A stretch of 64,000 bases of DNA from Pseudomonas cerasi (GTDB taxonomy: Bacteria > Pseudomonadota > Gammaproteobacteria > Pseudomonadales > Pseudomonadaceae), in contig NZ_LT222319.1 of assembly GCF_900074915.1 (NCBI RefSeq), positions 4,311,001 to 4,375,000 on the forward strand, read 5' to 3'. The notes beneath the pieces were generated by a model. It was not told where the DNA came from and did not search any database. It worked only from the letters and a program-made list of their open reading frames with translations. Position numbers and translations under genes: made by a program. The first letter of the stretch is position 1. The number at the start of each line of letters is the position of its first letter. Shown one piece after another: positions 25,590-34,968 of this stretch.

Positions 25590-26224
25590 ATGCCGCAAAA
25601 CGCCAGGAAATCTTTCGCAGGCTGCATGAGGACAATCCGGACCCGAAAACCGAATTGGCCTACACCACGCCTTTTGAACTGTTGATAGCCGTCATCCTTT
25701 CCGCCCAGGCCACCGACGTAAGCGTCAACAAGGCGACTGCCAGGCTATACCCGGTCGCCAATACACCACAGGCCATCTACGAACTGGGTGTAGAGGGGCT
25801 TTCCGAGTACATCAAGACAATCGGCCTCTACAACAGCAAAGCCAAAAACGTGATTGAAACCTGCCGCATGCTGGTGGAGCTGCACAACGGCGAGGTACCG
25901 CAAACCCGAGAAGCACTCGAGGCGCTGCCGGGCGTCGGGCGCAAAACCGCTAACGTGGTGCTCAACACCGCTTTCCGCCAGATCGCGATGGCGGTAGACA
26001 CGCATATCTTTCGCGTCAGCAACCGCACAGGCATCGCGCCAGGGAAAAATGTGGTGGAAGTGGAAAGGCAACTGATGAAATTTGTGCCGAAAAACTACCT
26101 GCTCGACGCCCATCACTGGTTGATTCTGCACGGGCGCTACGTTTGCCAGGCCCGTAAACCGCGGTGCGGCAGTTGCCGTATAGAGGATCTATGCGATTAC
26201 AAGGCAAAAACGTCCGACGATTGA
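25586..26224 (+). CDS. nth: endonuclease III
   Basis: 212 residues. Helix-hairpin-helix LPGVGRKTANVVL with catalytic Lys (about 120), catalytic Asp in VDTHIFR (about 138), and the C-terminal 4Fe-4S loop CQARKPRCGSCRIEDLC are all intact. This glycosylase/AP lyase removes oxidised pyrimidines. Translationally coupled to rsxB by ATGA overlap. Confidence 0.97.
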   Translation: MNAAKRQEIFRRLHEDNPDPKTELAYTTPFELLIAVILSAQATDVSVNKATARLYPVANTPQAIYELGVEGLSEYIKTIGLYNSKAKNVIETCRMLVELHNGEVPQTREALEALPGVGRKTANVVLNTAFRQIAMAVDTHIFRVSNRTGIAPGKNVVEVERQLMKFVPKNYLLDAHHWLILHGRYVCQARKPRCGSCRIEDLCDYKAKTSDD

Positions 26225-26330
26225 GCCAGACAGCTCATTGCTGCCTTGTCGATTGAAAAAATCTTTTTTACCCACCTGTGGATTGTCGATATAAGAAGCG
26301 CCAGAGAGCCCAAGCCCTGGAGTCGACTTC

Positions 26331-26513
26331 ATGAGCACTGATAACGAACAACTGGACGTAGACGACGACCTTGTCTCCGTCGACACGGACGACACAGAAC
26401 CAGTGACTGTCGAGCCGGCGAAGACCAACCTGAGCAAACGACGCACCATCGACAACCTGCTTGAAGAACGGCGTTTGCAGAAGCAGTTGGCTGATTACGA
26501 CTTCGATTTCTAG
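26331..26513 (+). CDS. PA3496 family small protein
   Basis: 60 residues. A very acidic first half (DVDDDLVSVDTDDTEP) is followed by the conserved basic segment KRRTIDNLLEERRLQKQL and the end DYDFDF. This matches the PA3496-like family, which also follows nth in P. aeruginosa; family members are called putative envelope integrity proteins, but the role is not established. A hairpin GAAGCCTCT/AGAGGCTTC at 26551-26573 follows. Confidence 0.85.
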   Translation: MSTDNEQLDVDDDLVSVDTDDTEPVTVEPAKTNLSKRRTIDNLLEERRLQKQLADYDFDF

Positions 26514-26668
26514 ACAGCCCTGAAACCTCGCACTGACTTGCTCGATCAAGGCATTTGAAGCCTCTCGCAGAAGAGGCTTCAATACGTGATCACTACGAAA
26601 GATGAAGGCTCGATAGCCGACCTGCACAACCGGGCATCAGCCACAGCTCCTTTTAGACAATTCCTTAC

Positions 26669-27295
26669 TCAGACAAGCCCGTTACGCTGCGCAAGCTCGA
26701 TCAGATCGACCAGCGAATGCGCGTTGAGTTTGAGCAATAAACGCGTTTTGTAGGTACTGACGGTCTTGTTGCTCAAAAACATGCCATCTGCAATTTCCTT
26801 GTTGGTCTTGCCTCGGGCCAACTGCTGCAAAACCATCATCTCCCTGCCGGAAAGCCGGTCGACCATATCCGACTCACTCGCGTTGCCCATACTGGAGCGA
26901 ACAGTGTGCAACGCCTGGTTGGGAAAGTAGCTGTACCCTGACAGTACCGCCTTGATGGCACTGAGAAGCTCGGTCAGATCCTGCTGCTTGCAGACATAGC
27001 CGGCGGCCCCGGCCTGCATGCAGCGCATGGAGAAGTGGCCCGGCGCCTGGGAGGTGAGGATCAGAACCTTGAATGGCAACGTCATGGCTGACAGACGGGC
27101 GATTACCTCCAGCCCGTCGAGCTTGGGGATACCGATATCGAGAATGACGATATCCGGGAGGTGCTCACGCGCCAGTTGCAGCGCATCCACACCGTTGTCA
27201 GTCTCCGCGATGACCTCATAGCCATGACGCTCCATCAGCATGCGTACAGCAAGGCGAATGACGGGATGATCATCCACGATCAGCACTTTATTCAT
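26669..27295 (-). CDS. orphan NarL/LuxR-family response regulator, EvgA/BvgA-like
   Basis: 208 residues from MNKVLIVDDHPVIR. The receiver domain has acidic DD at 8-9 and phospho-acceptor Asp in VILDIGIP (about 54), with K near QQD region. The C-terminal LuxR HTH contains LARGKTNKEIADGMFLSNKTVSTYKTRLLLKL (about 155-190), and the wording LSNKTVSTYK(T/S)RL resembles EvgA and BvgA more than NarL. No sensor kinase is adjacent on either side, so it is an orphan. The start has no strong ribosome site. Upstream lie two identical 10-mers TTCCTACAAT 22 bases apart, which resemble EvgA/BvgA binding heptads and could be its own sites. Confidence 0.88.
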   Translation of the reverse strand: MNKVLIVDDHPVIRLAVRMLMERHGYEVIAETDNGVDALQLAREHLPDIVILDIGIPKLDGLEVIARLSAMTLPFKVLILTSQAPGHFSMRCMQAGAAGYVCKQQDLTELLSAIKAVLSGYSYFPNQALHTVRSSMGNASESDMVDRLSGREMMVLQQLARGKTNKEIADGMFLSNKTVSTYKTRLLLKLNAHSLVDLIELAQRNGLV

Positions 27296-27961
27296 GGGCA
27301 GTCCATTTTTCGCTATTCGAATTTTCAGAGCCAGCACAATAACTTAGTCGTTTACTGCTTTGCATGGCGCTCACCCTTGTGGACTGACAGCCAAAGACCA
27401 TTCCTACAATTACAGCAGAAACTTCCTACAATACTTGGCAGGAACGTACATTTTTTATTAATTCTCACAAAGCCTTCCTTTTCGGAACCTGGTGAATTTT
27501 GTTGCTGATCACTGCAGCACAAGCATCGCAGCATCAGTAGATAAATGCGTACAGCAGACGATCGCCGAACTCTTACATTCAAAATGCGGCCCTGTTGCAC
27601 CTGTTAACAGTATCGCCAGAGCATTCCTGCATCAGCGTCACAAATCGACCCGATACATGGCTTATCGCCAGCAATTTAAAACCAATTCCCTTTAGCTGAA
27701 TCATTTAAAAACAGGTCGTTCCCTGCGTTCCCGATTGAGCACATCTGCTGTTAAAGCCTATTCCTAACGATCTGCGGCGTGGAAGGCGACATCTGCCCAT
27801 AACGCCCCCTTAGCAGGGTGACTGAAAAGTTTCTGCATGCGGATGCCCTAGCCTGCACACCTATGATCGAAGACCACTGGACACACCCCACACACTAAAT
27901 ACGTAAATAAGGTTTAAAAATTACACATTATTTACAAAATTTCGTACAAATATTTATTTAA
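27296..27961. other. AT-rich intergenic region upstream of the orphan regulator
   Basis: No convincing gene. It holds the response regulator promoter and the TTCCTACAAT repeats, then becomes increasingly AT-rich up to the insertion sequence at 27962. A weak open frame (27492-27695) has no ribosome site or recognisable product. Confidence 0.5.
27401..27444. promoter_or_regulatory. direct repeat TTCCTACAAT x2 with inverted AGGAA
   Basis: TTCCTACAAT at 27401-27410 and again at 27423-27432, exactly two helical turns apart, followed by an inverted half (GGCAGGAA, 27437-27444). The octamer also occurs at 30394-30401 (minus strand) and 62961-62968. Similar phased heptads are bound by BvgA/EvgA-type regulators. 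About 106-140 bases upstream of the regulator start. Confidence 0.5.
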
Positions 27962-29154
27962 GGAAACTCTGAAAAAGACTTCCAAATCTGGTGAAATACG
28001 CCAGTCCCAAGCACTGAACGGTTGAGTCCCGATGAAGCAGATGTCCTTCGCTGACGCCGAATACGCTGGCAAACGCAAACAAACCCGCCGTGAACGCTTC
28101 CTGATCGAGATGGATCAGGTCGTGCCCTGGAATGGCTTGGTCAAACTGATCGAGCCACACTATCCAAAGGGCGAAGGTGGTCGCCCTGCCTATCCGTTGA
28201 TGGCGATGTTGCGGGTTCATCTGATGCAAAACTGGTTCGGCTACAGCGATCCGGCCATGGAAGAATCGCTCTACGAAACCACAATTCTGCGACAGTTTGC
28301 AGGACTGCACCTGGATCGGATTCCGGACGAAACCACGATCCTCAATTTCCGCCGACTGCTGGAGAAACATGAGCTGGCCGGTGGGATTTTGCAGGTCATC
28401 AATGGCTATTTGGGCGACCGTGGTTTGTTGCTGCGCCAGGGCACCGTGGTCGATGCAACGATCATCCATGCGGCGAGTTCGACCAAGAACGAGGACGGAA
28501 AACGTGACCCTGAAATGCACCAGACGAAGAAAGGAAATCAATATTTCTTCGGGATGAAAGCGCACATCGGTGTCGATGCCGAATCCGGTTTGGTGCATAG
28601 CGTGGTGGGCACGGCGGCGAATGTAGCTGACGTAACTCAGGTCGACCAGTTACTGCACGGAGAAGAAACTTACGTCTCTGGCGACGCGGGCTACACCGGT
28701 GTCGAAAAGCGTCCCGAGCATCAAAATCGCCAAATGATATGGTCGATTGCAGCGCGGCCCAGCAGTTATAAAAAGCATGCAAAGGAAAGTCTGATCGGGC
28801 GCATGCGTCGCAAAATCGAATACGCGAAAGCTCAACTGCGCGCCAAGGTTGAGCATCCGTTTCGAGTGATCAAACGCCAGTTTGGTTATACGAAAGTACG
28901 CTTCCGAGGCCTGCTGAAAAACACTGCGCAGCAGACCACGCTATTTGCTCTGTCCAATCTGTGGATGATGCGAAAACGACTGCTGAATACAGGAGAGGTG
29001 CGCCTGTAATGTGGACAATTGACGCTAAAAAGCGCTTGTCCGAAGAAAAAAGAGGAGTTGGGCGAGGCAAAGGTCTGATTTTCGATTGAAACGACGTTTT
29101 TTGAAACTTTGAAGCAACGGGAGGGTTAAAAAGTCTGCCTACTTCAGACCTTCC
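27962..29154 (+). mobile_element. complete IS5-family insertion sequence
   Basis: 1193 bp. The ends are imperfect inverted repeats: GGAAACTCTGAAAAAG on the left and, read inward from the right, GGAAGGTCTGAAGTAG. Both are flanked by TTAA (27958-27961 and 29155-29158), the 4-base target duplication expected for IS5 (YTAR targets). One intact transposase fills most of it. Boundaries and duplication indicate a recent, possibly mobile copy. I do not assign an ISfinder name. Confidence 0.9.
28032..29009 (+). CDS. IS5-family DDE transposase
   Basis: 325 residues, full length. The N-terminal MKQMSFADAEYAGKRKQTRRERFL and FGYSDPAMEESLYE motifs are IS5-type. The DDE catalytic set is visible: Asp in VVDATII, Asp in SGDAGYTG and Glu in the KIEYAKAQLRAKVEHPFRVIKRQFG signature region. 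No frameshift, so it is probably active. Confidence 0.96.
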   Translation: MKQMSFADAEYAGKRKQTRRERFLIEMDQVVPWNGLVKLIEPHYPKGEGGRPAYPLMAMLRVHLMQNWFGYSDPAMEESLYETTILRQFAGLHLDRIPDETTILNFRRLLEKHELAGGILQVINGYLGDRGLLLRQGTVVDATIIHAASSTKNEDGKRDPEMHQTKKGNQYFFGMKAHIGVDAESGLVHSVVGTAANVADVTQVDQLLHGEETYVSGDAGYTGVEKRPEHQNRQMIWSIAARPSSYKKHAKESLIGRMRRKIEYAKAQLRAKVEHPFRVIKRQFGYTKVRFRGLLKNTAQQTTLFALSNLWMMRKRLLNTGEVRL

Positions 29155-29158
29155 TTAA

Positions 29159-29769
29159 GGAGAATCCTCACAAAACAGCAAGAAAAATCCTACAAACAAA
29201 CACATGGCATCAACGTGCCATACCTCTATGAACTGCTCATTGACATGCCTCTACTCAACAAGCTCCATTCTCTTACTGTCGCAAAATCTTACGTACACCC
29301 TAGCATAACCCTACATCATTCAAGACCATAAGTAGCTCTTTCGACACGTAGCAAATGCCATTTTTCATTTCAAAGCCAAACGTATTCTTTCGAATAGGAA
29401 ACGGACTACACGATTAGCAGACGCGACATAACAACTCGTAAGACATTATAAAAACCGCTCGATCAATTCTTATAACTTGCCATTTTTCCCTTGCAAAATT
29501 TATTACCAGTCGTTACTTTTTTAACAGCAACTTTATTACTTACTGCCCTTGAACACGCGCCACTATAAGAAACCCTGTTGCTGCGCACTGTACTTGCGCA
29601 CGTGCCTATGCGATGTGTTTAAGCAGGCTCCATGTATCGCGCGGTCGGATTAATTCCGGCACTGGGTATATCACCAATCCGGCATCGCTGCCTTCTGAAA
29701 ACTCTCGGGGCGCCTGGCAACTCTTTTGAATGGGCCCTGTGTATAACCATGTTCAAAAAGGGATGTACC
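29159..29769. other. AT-rich gap between the IS and the HTH-like gene
   Basis: No gene supported. Much lower GC than the flanking core genes, suggesting acquired or decaying DNA. ATCCTACA at 29187-29194 is a 7/8 match to the TTCCTACA octamer seen upstream of the orphan regulator. The ribosome site AAAAGGGA of the next gene is at the right end. Confidence 0.45.
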
Positions 29770-30303
29770 ATGAACACTAAATACGCTCGTACGCGGCCAC
29801 CCACCTCCACCCCCACCGCCTCTGATCTCATCACCGCAGTGGAAGCCTTTGTTGCCAGCGGTGGCGTCATAGCCGTCATACCCGAAGGAGAGGCCGCAGG
29901 ATTAGCCGCCCCCTCATCCACTCGTACACAACCTGCCGTAGAACACGGACTTGAACACGCGGGCAAAGTGCAGCAACTGAAATACCTGGCGGCCAAGGGT
30001 GCCGGTTTTACCGCGTTACAGTATTCATTGCGAATGAGTAAAAGGGATGTGCGCCGCCTGGCGACAGAAAATGGCGTGACCGTTAACCTCAGCCAGCCCT
30101 TGCTTACCCCCCGCAGGGAGGCCCTTGATGACGTTACGGACATCGATGACGTCGTTGCAGGTCACGCCATGCATTACTCGGCATTGGGCTACACCGCGTC
30201 CGAGATTGCCGGGATACTCGATCTGAGCCTTCGCCAGGTACTCGGCATCGGCAAGGCGTACCGGTTTGAGTTCAGCCAGCGACGGGAGAGCGACTGGCGC
30301 TGA
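29770..30303 (+). CDS. hypothetical protein with HTH-like C-terminus
   Basis: 177 residues from the ATG preceded by AAAAGGGA; the frame is open 46 codons further upstream but without a good start. The N-terminal 70 residues are Thr/Pro/Ala-rich and probably disordered. Two HTH-like segments follow: FTALQYSLRMSKRDVRRLATENGVTVN and YSALGYTASEIAGILDLSLRQVLGIGKAY. A DNA-binding role is possible but I recognise no family. It lies in low-GC DNA beside an insertion sequence, consistent with accessory origin. Confidence 0.65.
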   Translation: MNTKYARTRPPTSTPTASDLITAVEAFVASGGVIAVIPEGEAAGLAAPSSTRTQPAVEHGLEHAGKVQQLKYLAAKGAGFTALQYSLRMSKRDVRRLATENGVTVNLSQPLLTPRREALDDVTDIDDVVAGHAMHYSALGYTASEIAGILDLSLRQVLGIGKAYRFEFSQRRESDWR

Positions 30304-30652
30304 ATAACGAGGCAAAAAAGAGACAGCGTGCGATACCTTTCAGGGAGCCGATGGAAAACTCTGTTATCCCCTGCCCTGAACGTCTACAACTGTTGTAGGA
30401 AAACACTAAAACAAATAAGCACTTTTTCGACGCTAACGGTAAGAAGATATTCAACGACTGAATACCCGTGACACATGATATTTCTGCAGTCGGCTACACG
30501 CTGCTATCTTGCATAGTATATGTACCCTGTATATCAACCACCGGTTTCACTGGCTAAACGTCTTTTTACATGACGTCCGGAAGGAATGCCCCTTTCGATA
30601 GTATTTGAAGTGCAGCCCTGTACGGGCTGCACGTGTCGAACAACTTGCGGTA
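30304..30652. other. intergenic region with CTACAACTGTTGTAG palindrome
   Basis: No gene seen. CTACAACTGTTGTAG at 30384-30398 is a perfect palindrome (6-base arms) and runs into GGAA, so it contains TTCCTACA on the minus strand. A hairpin GTGCAGCCC/GGGCTGCAC at 30610-30632 is the likely end of argG transcription. Confidence 0.5.
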
Positions 30653-31870
30653 TCAGAACAGCTTGCGGCCCTTGTTGGCTGCAATCCGCATGCGCAGTGC
30701 GTTGAGCTTGATGAAGCCCGCTGCATCGGCCTGATCGTAGGCGCCTGCGTCATCTTCAAACGTGGCAATGTTGGCGTCGAACAGCGAATCATCCGACTTG
30801 CGACCGGTGACGATCACATTGCCCTTGTACAATTTCAGACGCACAACGCCGTTCACGTGAACCTGAGACGCGTCGATCATCTGCTGCAGCATCAGACGCT
30901 CAGGGCTCCACCAGTAGCCTGTGTAGATCAGGCTGGCGTATTTGGCCATGAGCTCGTCCTTGAGGTGGGCGACTTCGCGGTCCAGGGTAATGGATTCGAT
31001 GGCGCGGTGAGCACGCAGCATGATGGTGCCACCAGGCGTCTCGTAGCAGCCACGGGACTTCATGCCCACATAACGGTTTTCAACGATATCCAGACGGCCG
31101 ATACCGTTTTCGCCACCGATGCGGTTCAGGGTCGCCAGCACAGTGGCCGGGGTCATTTCGACGCCATCCAGCGCAACGATGTCACCATTGCGATAGGTCA
31201 GCTCAAGGTAGGTCGCAACGTTTGGCGCGTCCTCAGGGGACTTGGTCCAGCGCCACATGTCTTCTTCGTGCTCGGTCCAGGTGTCTTCCAGCACGCCGCC
31301 TTCATAAGAAATGTGCAGCAGGTTGGCATCCATGGAGTACGGGGATTTCTTCTTGCCGTGACGCTCGATGGGAATGTTGTGCTTCTCGGCGTAGTCCATC
31401 AGTTTTTCACGCGACAGCAGATCCCATTCGCGCCATGGAGCAATGACCTTCACGCCTGGCTTGAGCGCGTAGGCACCCAGCTCGAAACGCACCTGATCGT
31501 TACCCTTGCCGGTCGCGCCGTGGGAAATGGCGTCAGCGCCGGTTTCGTTGGCGATCTCGATCAGACGCTTGGCGATCAACGGACGGGCGATGGAGGTACC
31601 CAGCAGGTACTCGCCTTCATAGACGGTGTTGGCACGGAACATCGGGAAGACGAAATCACGCACGAACTCTTCGCGCAGGTCATCGATGTAGATTTCTTTC
31701 ACGCCCATGGCCTGCGCCTTGGCGCGTGCCGGCTCGACTTCTTCACCCTGACCCAGGTCAGCGGTAAAGGTCACCACTTCGCAGTTGTACGTATCTTGCA
31801 GCCACTTGAGGATTACCGAAGTATCCAGGCCACCGGAATACGCGAGAACTACCTTGTTTACGTCCGCCAT
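30653..31870 (-). CDS. argG: argininosuccinate synthase
   Basis: 405 residues. ATP-pyrophosphatase P-loop AYSGGLDTSV (about 9-18) and conserved GATGKGNDQVRFE and SPYSMDANLLHISYEGG identify ArgG, which joins citrulline and aspartate in arginine synthesis. ArgF for the preceding step is at 39.4 kb. Order argG-motY-pyrC-rnt agrees with P. aeruginosa. Confidence 0.98.
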   Translation of the reverse strand: MADVNKVVLAYSGGLDTSVILKWLQDTYNCEVVTFTADLGQGEEVEPARAKAQAMGVKEIYIDDLREEFVRDFVFPMFRANTVYEGEYLLGTSIARPLIAKRLIEIANETGADAISHGATGKGNDQVRFELGAYALKPGVKVIAPWREWDLLSREKLMDYAEKHNIPIERHGKKKSPYSMDANLLHISYEGGVLEDTWTEHEEDMWRWTKSPEDAPNVATYLELTYRNGDIVALDGVEMTPATVLATLNRIGGENGIGRLDIVENRYVGMKSRGCYETPGGTIMLRAHRAIESITLDREVAHLKDELMAKYASLIYTGYWWSPERLMLQQMIDASQVHVNGVVRLKLYKGNVIVTGRKSDDSLFDANIATFEDDAGAYDQADAAGFIKLNALRMRIAANKGRKLF

Positions 31871-31990
31871 GCCATCACTCCACCGGGTTGTACGGAAAAC
31901 CGCTGATTCTACCGTTCAAACCAGCAAATTTACAGGGGCGCGACAGCTTGTGACGACAAGGCGACGTCTGGCAGGAGCCTTTTACAGGTC

Positions 31991-32893
31991 TTAAGAAGTG
32001 TGTGCTGCGCTGGCAGACGCAACCGGCACCGGGCGCTCATCGGGCGCGACGCGCTCAAGGTGCACGTTCACCCGACGGTTGCGCGCACGATTGGCTTCAT
32101 TGGTGTTGGGCGCCAGCGGGTAGCGCTCGCCATGAAAGCGCAGGGTGATTTGCTGCTCGGGTATGCCTTGAGCCTTGAAATAATCCATGACCGCCAGCGC
32201 GCGACGGCGGGACAGGTCACGGTTGGTGAGGCGATTGCCACTGTTATCCGAATGGCCGTCCAGTTCGATACGATTCACGGTCGGGTCGGCCTTCAAATAA
32301 GCCACCATGTTGTCCAGACGTGCTTTGGCACGCGCATCCAGCTCGATACCGCCGCCCGGGAAACCCACTTCGGCCTGTTTGATCTGATCGAAGTTCATCG
32401 GCAACAGCTTGGCAGTGCATGCCTGGTAATCGCTGAATGCCTTGCTGAACTTGACCGGCAGCAGACGCACTTCCATCTGGCCGCCGTCTCGCGTGTAGTG
32501 GCGAATGAGCGGACTGCGACCGTCCATCAGACCGCTGATCAGACGTCCGGCCTGGGCTTGGGAGGTATTGAAGGGAATGTCGCCATTGCTGACGCGCACC
32601 GATCCCAGGTTGATATCGCCGCGACCCGGTTGCCACGGTGCCGCAGCGGCCAGCAATGTCGCGGAGCCGTTACCGAGCATGTTGTACGAAGCCTTGAGGC
32701 GAAACGTCGCCTGCTCGCCCGCGCGGCGCACGAACTCACCGGCACCGAAGTCGGTGATCGGTTGAGTCAGACGGCACTCGAACTGATCGCCTTCGACCTT
32801 CCACTCGATGCTCTCCAGACGCGTCTGGAAACTGATAGCCATCGCCGGGAGGCTGGCAAACAGGCTGAGCAGGGCTAAATATCGCTGGCGCAC
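31991..32893 (-). CDS. motY: flagellar stator-associated OmpA-like protein MotY
   Basis: 300 residues from the GTG at 32893, which has GGAG 7 bases upstream; a further in-frame GTG is 4 codons earlier. Signal peptide RYLALLSLFASLPAMA. An N-terminal beta domain (about 25-150) with FQTRLESIEWKVEGDQFECRL is followed by an OmpA C-terminal peptidoglycan-binding domain (RIELDGHSDNSGN...NRRVNVHL, about 190-290). This two-domain layout and its place between argG and pyrC match MotY (PA3526), which stabilises the stator around the motor. Confidence 0.9.
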   Translation of the reverse strand: MRQRYLALLSLFASLPAMAISFQTRLESIEWKVEGDQFECRLTQPITDFGAGEFVRRAGEQATFRLKASYNMLGNGSATLLAAAAPWQPGRGDINLGSVRVSNGDIPFNTSQAQAGRLISGLMDGRSPLIRHYTRDGGQMEVRLLPVKFSKAFSDYQACTAKLLPMNFDQIKQAEVGFPGGGIELDARAKARLDNMVAYLKADPTVNRIELDGHSDNSGNRLTNRDLSRRRALAVMDYFKAQGIPEQQITLRFHGERYPLAPNTNEANRARNRRVNVHLERVAPDERPVPVASASAAHTS

Positions 32894-33042
32894 GGGAGGC
32901 TCCACTGGAAATGAACGCGAAACAGAAAATTACCGACTGACAAGGGAGCTATCGGTAACTTCATGCAAAACTTGATAGCGGATGCCTGAGAGAGTCTTTT
33001 CCGGTAGCATTCCCAGCGAGTTTGACCCGCCTGGAATCCCCA

Positions 33043-34086
33043 ATGTCTGACCGCCTGACCCTCCTGCGTCCCGACGACTGGCATATTCACCTCCGTGACG
33101 GAGCTGTCTTGCCTCATACCGTTGCTGACGTAGCGCGAACTTTTGGCCGCGCAATCATCATGCCCAACCTCGTGCCTCCGGTGCGCAATGCGCAGCAAGC
33201 CGATGCCTATCGCCAGCGCATTCTGGCTGCACGCCCGGCCAGCAGCCGCTTCGAGCCGTTGATGGTGCTGTACCTCACCGACCAGACCACGCCCGACGAC
33301 ATCCGCACCGCCAAGGCCAGTGGTTTCGTGTATGCGGCCAAGCTGTATCCGGCTGGCGCGACCACCAACTCCGATTCCGGTGTCACCGGCATCGACAAGA
33401 TCTTTCCTGCTCTCGAAGCCATGGCCGAAGTCGGCATGCTGTTGCTGGTGCACGGGGAAGTGACACGTGGCGAAATCGACGTGTTCGATCGCGAGAAGGT
33501 CTTCATCGATGAGCACCTGCGTCGTGTAGTCGAGCGCTTCCCGACCCTCAAAGTGGTGTTCGAACACATCACCACCGGTGAAGCGGTGCAGTTCGTCAAT
33601 GAGGCTTCAGCCAATGTCGCGGCGACCATCACCGCGCATCACCTGCTGTACAACCGCAACCACATGCTGGTCGGCGGGATTCGTCCGCACTTTTATTGCC
33701 TGCCGATCCTCAAGCGCAATACGCATCAGACGGCCTTGCTCGACGCGGCCACCAGCGGCAGCGGCAAGTTCTTCCTGGGCACCGACTCGGCGCCGCATGC
33801 CCAGCATGCCAAGGAAAACGCCTGCGGTTGCGCCGGGTGCTACACCGCCTACGCAGCCATCGAGTTGTATGCCGAAGCTTTCGAGCAGCGTAACGCTCTG
33901 GACAAGCTGGAAGGCTTCGCCAGCCTCCACGGTCCGGCGTTCTACGGCTTGCCCGCCAATCAGGACACCATCACGCTGGTGCGTGACGAGTGGACCGCCC
34001 CTGCCAGCCTGCCGTTTGGCGAGTTGACTGTTATCCCGCTGCGCGCTGGTGAAAAGCTGCGCTGGCGTCTGGAGGAACACGCGTGA
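33043..34086 (+). CDS. pyrC: dihydroorotase
   Basis: 347 residues from MSDRLTLLRPDDWHIHLRDG. Zinc ligands HIHLRD (about 16-21), the carbamylated Lys in AAKLYPAGATTNSD, and H in VHGE and FEHIT are present. This is the short class of dihydroorotase, acting in pyrimidine synthesis. An in-frame TTG 7 codons upstream was not chosen. Overlaps rnt by 4 bases. Confidence 0.97.
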   Translation: MSDRLTLLRPDDWHIHLRDGAVLPHTVADVARTFGRAIIMPNLVPPVRNAQQADAYRQRILAARPASSRFEPLMVLYLTDQTTPDDIRTAKASGFVYAAKLYPAGATTNSDSGVTGIDKIFPALEAMAEVGMLLLVHGEVTRGEIDVFDREKVFIDEHLRRVVERFPTLKVVFEHITTGEAVQFVNEASANVAATITAHHLLYNRNHMLVGGIRPHFYCLPILKRNTHQTALLDAATSGSGKFFLGTDSAPHAQHAKENACGCAGCYTAYAAIELYAEAFEQRNALDKLEGFASLHGPAFYGLPANQDTITLVRDEWTAPASLPFGELTVIPLRAGEKLRWRLEEHA

Positions 34087-34760
34087 GTGAAGATCATTTT
34101 GACGACGAACACGAAGGCCACGGCGGTGGCGGCGGTTCCCGTCACCCGATGGCGGCGCGCTTTCGCGGCTACCTGCCCGTGGTCGTCGACGTAGAAACCG
34201 GCGGTTTCAATTCAGCCACCGATGCCTTGCTGGAAATCGCTGCGGTGACGATCGGCATGGATGAAAAAGGCTTCGTGTTCCCGGAACACACCTATTTCTT
34301 CCGCGTAGAACCGTTCGAGGGTGCCAACATCGAAGCGGCGGCGCTGGAATTCACCGGCATCAAGCTCGATCACCCGCTGCGCATGGCCGTCAGCGAAGAA
34401 ACCGCGATGAACGACATCTTCCGCGGCGTGCGCAAGGCCCTCAAGGCCAATGGCTGTAAACGTGCGGTGCTGGTAGGCCACAACGCCAGCTTCGACCTCG
34501 GCTTCGTCAATGCCGCCGTCGCGCGGATGGACATGAAGCGCAACCCGTTTCACCCGTTCTCCAGCTTCGACACCGCCACCCTCGCCGGCCTGGCCTATGG
34601 TCAGACTGTGCTGGCAAAGGCCTGTCAGGCTGCCGGCATCGACTTCGACGGACGCGAGGCGCACTCGGCCCGTTACGACACCGAGAAGACCGCCGAGCTG
34701 TTCTGCGGCATCGTCAATCGCTGGAAAGAAATGGGCGGCTGGGAAGATTTTGACGACTGA
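34083..34760 (+). CDS. rnt: ribonuclease T
   Basis: 225 residues. DEDDh exonuclease motifs: Exo I VVDVETGG (about 37-44), Exo II VGHNASFDLGF and Exo III HSARYDTE. RNase T trims 3' ends of tRNA and other small RNAs. The N-terminus has an acidic, His-rich stretch (MSEDHFDDEHEGHGGGGG) that is longer than in E. coli. Coupled to pyrC by ATGA overlap; a terminator follows. Confidence 0.96.
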   Translation: MSEDHFDDEHEGHGGGGGSRHPMAARFRGYLPVVVDVETGGFNSATDALLEIAAVTIGMDEKGFVFPEHTYFFRVEPFEGANIEAAALEFTGIKLDHPLRMAVSEETAMNDIFRGVRKALKANGCKRAVLVGHNASFDLGFVNAAVARMDMKRNPFHPFSSFDTATLAGLAYGQTVLAKACQAAGIDFDGREAHSARYDTEKTAELFCGIVNRWKEMGGWEDFDD

Positions 34761-34781
34761 GGTCGTCACGTCTGTGAATGG

Positions 34782-34803
34782 ACCGGCCTTGTGCCGGTTT
34801 TTT
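34782..34803 (+). terminator. terminator of pyrC-rnt
   Basis: ACCGGC-CTTGT-GCCGGT followed by TTTTT. Confidence 0.85.
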
Positions 34804-34899
34804 CATGTCCGGAACTCGACCATCCCGAGGCCGACCGGTAATGCGATTCCTGCGAAAACAACCGCTCATCGCTCGACCTGAATACAACCCAAAACAGTT

Positions 34900-34928
34900 T
34901 TGACAAGCATTCTCATTAACATTAAGCT
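34900..34928 (+). promoter_or_regulatory. bfd promoter with Fur-like site
   Basis: TTGACA (34900-34905) and, 17 bases later, TAAGCT fit a sigma-70 promoter. On the minus strand TTAATGAGAATGCTT (34905-34919 area) matches 12 of 15 bases of the core of the Fur consensus, overlapping the promoter. Iron repression of bfd is known in Pseudomonas. Confidence 0.7.
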
Positions 34929-34968
34929 CCTCGGCACCAAGCAATAAACCAGCGACGGTCCATAGCTT

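Noticed and set aside
27492..27695. Small open frame between regulator and IS
   Set aside because: No ribosome site and no family; AT-rich leader DNA.
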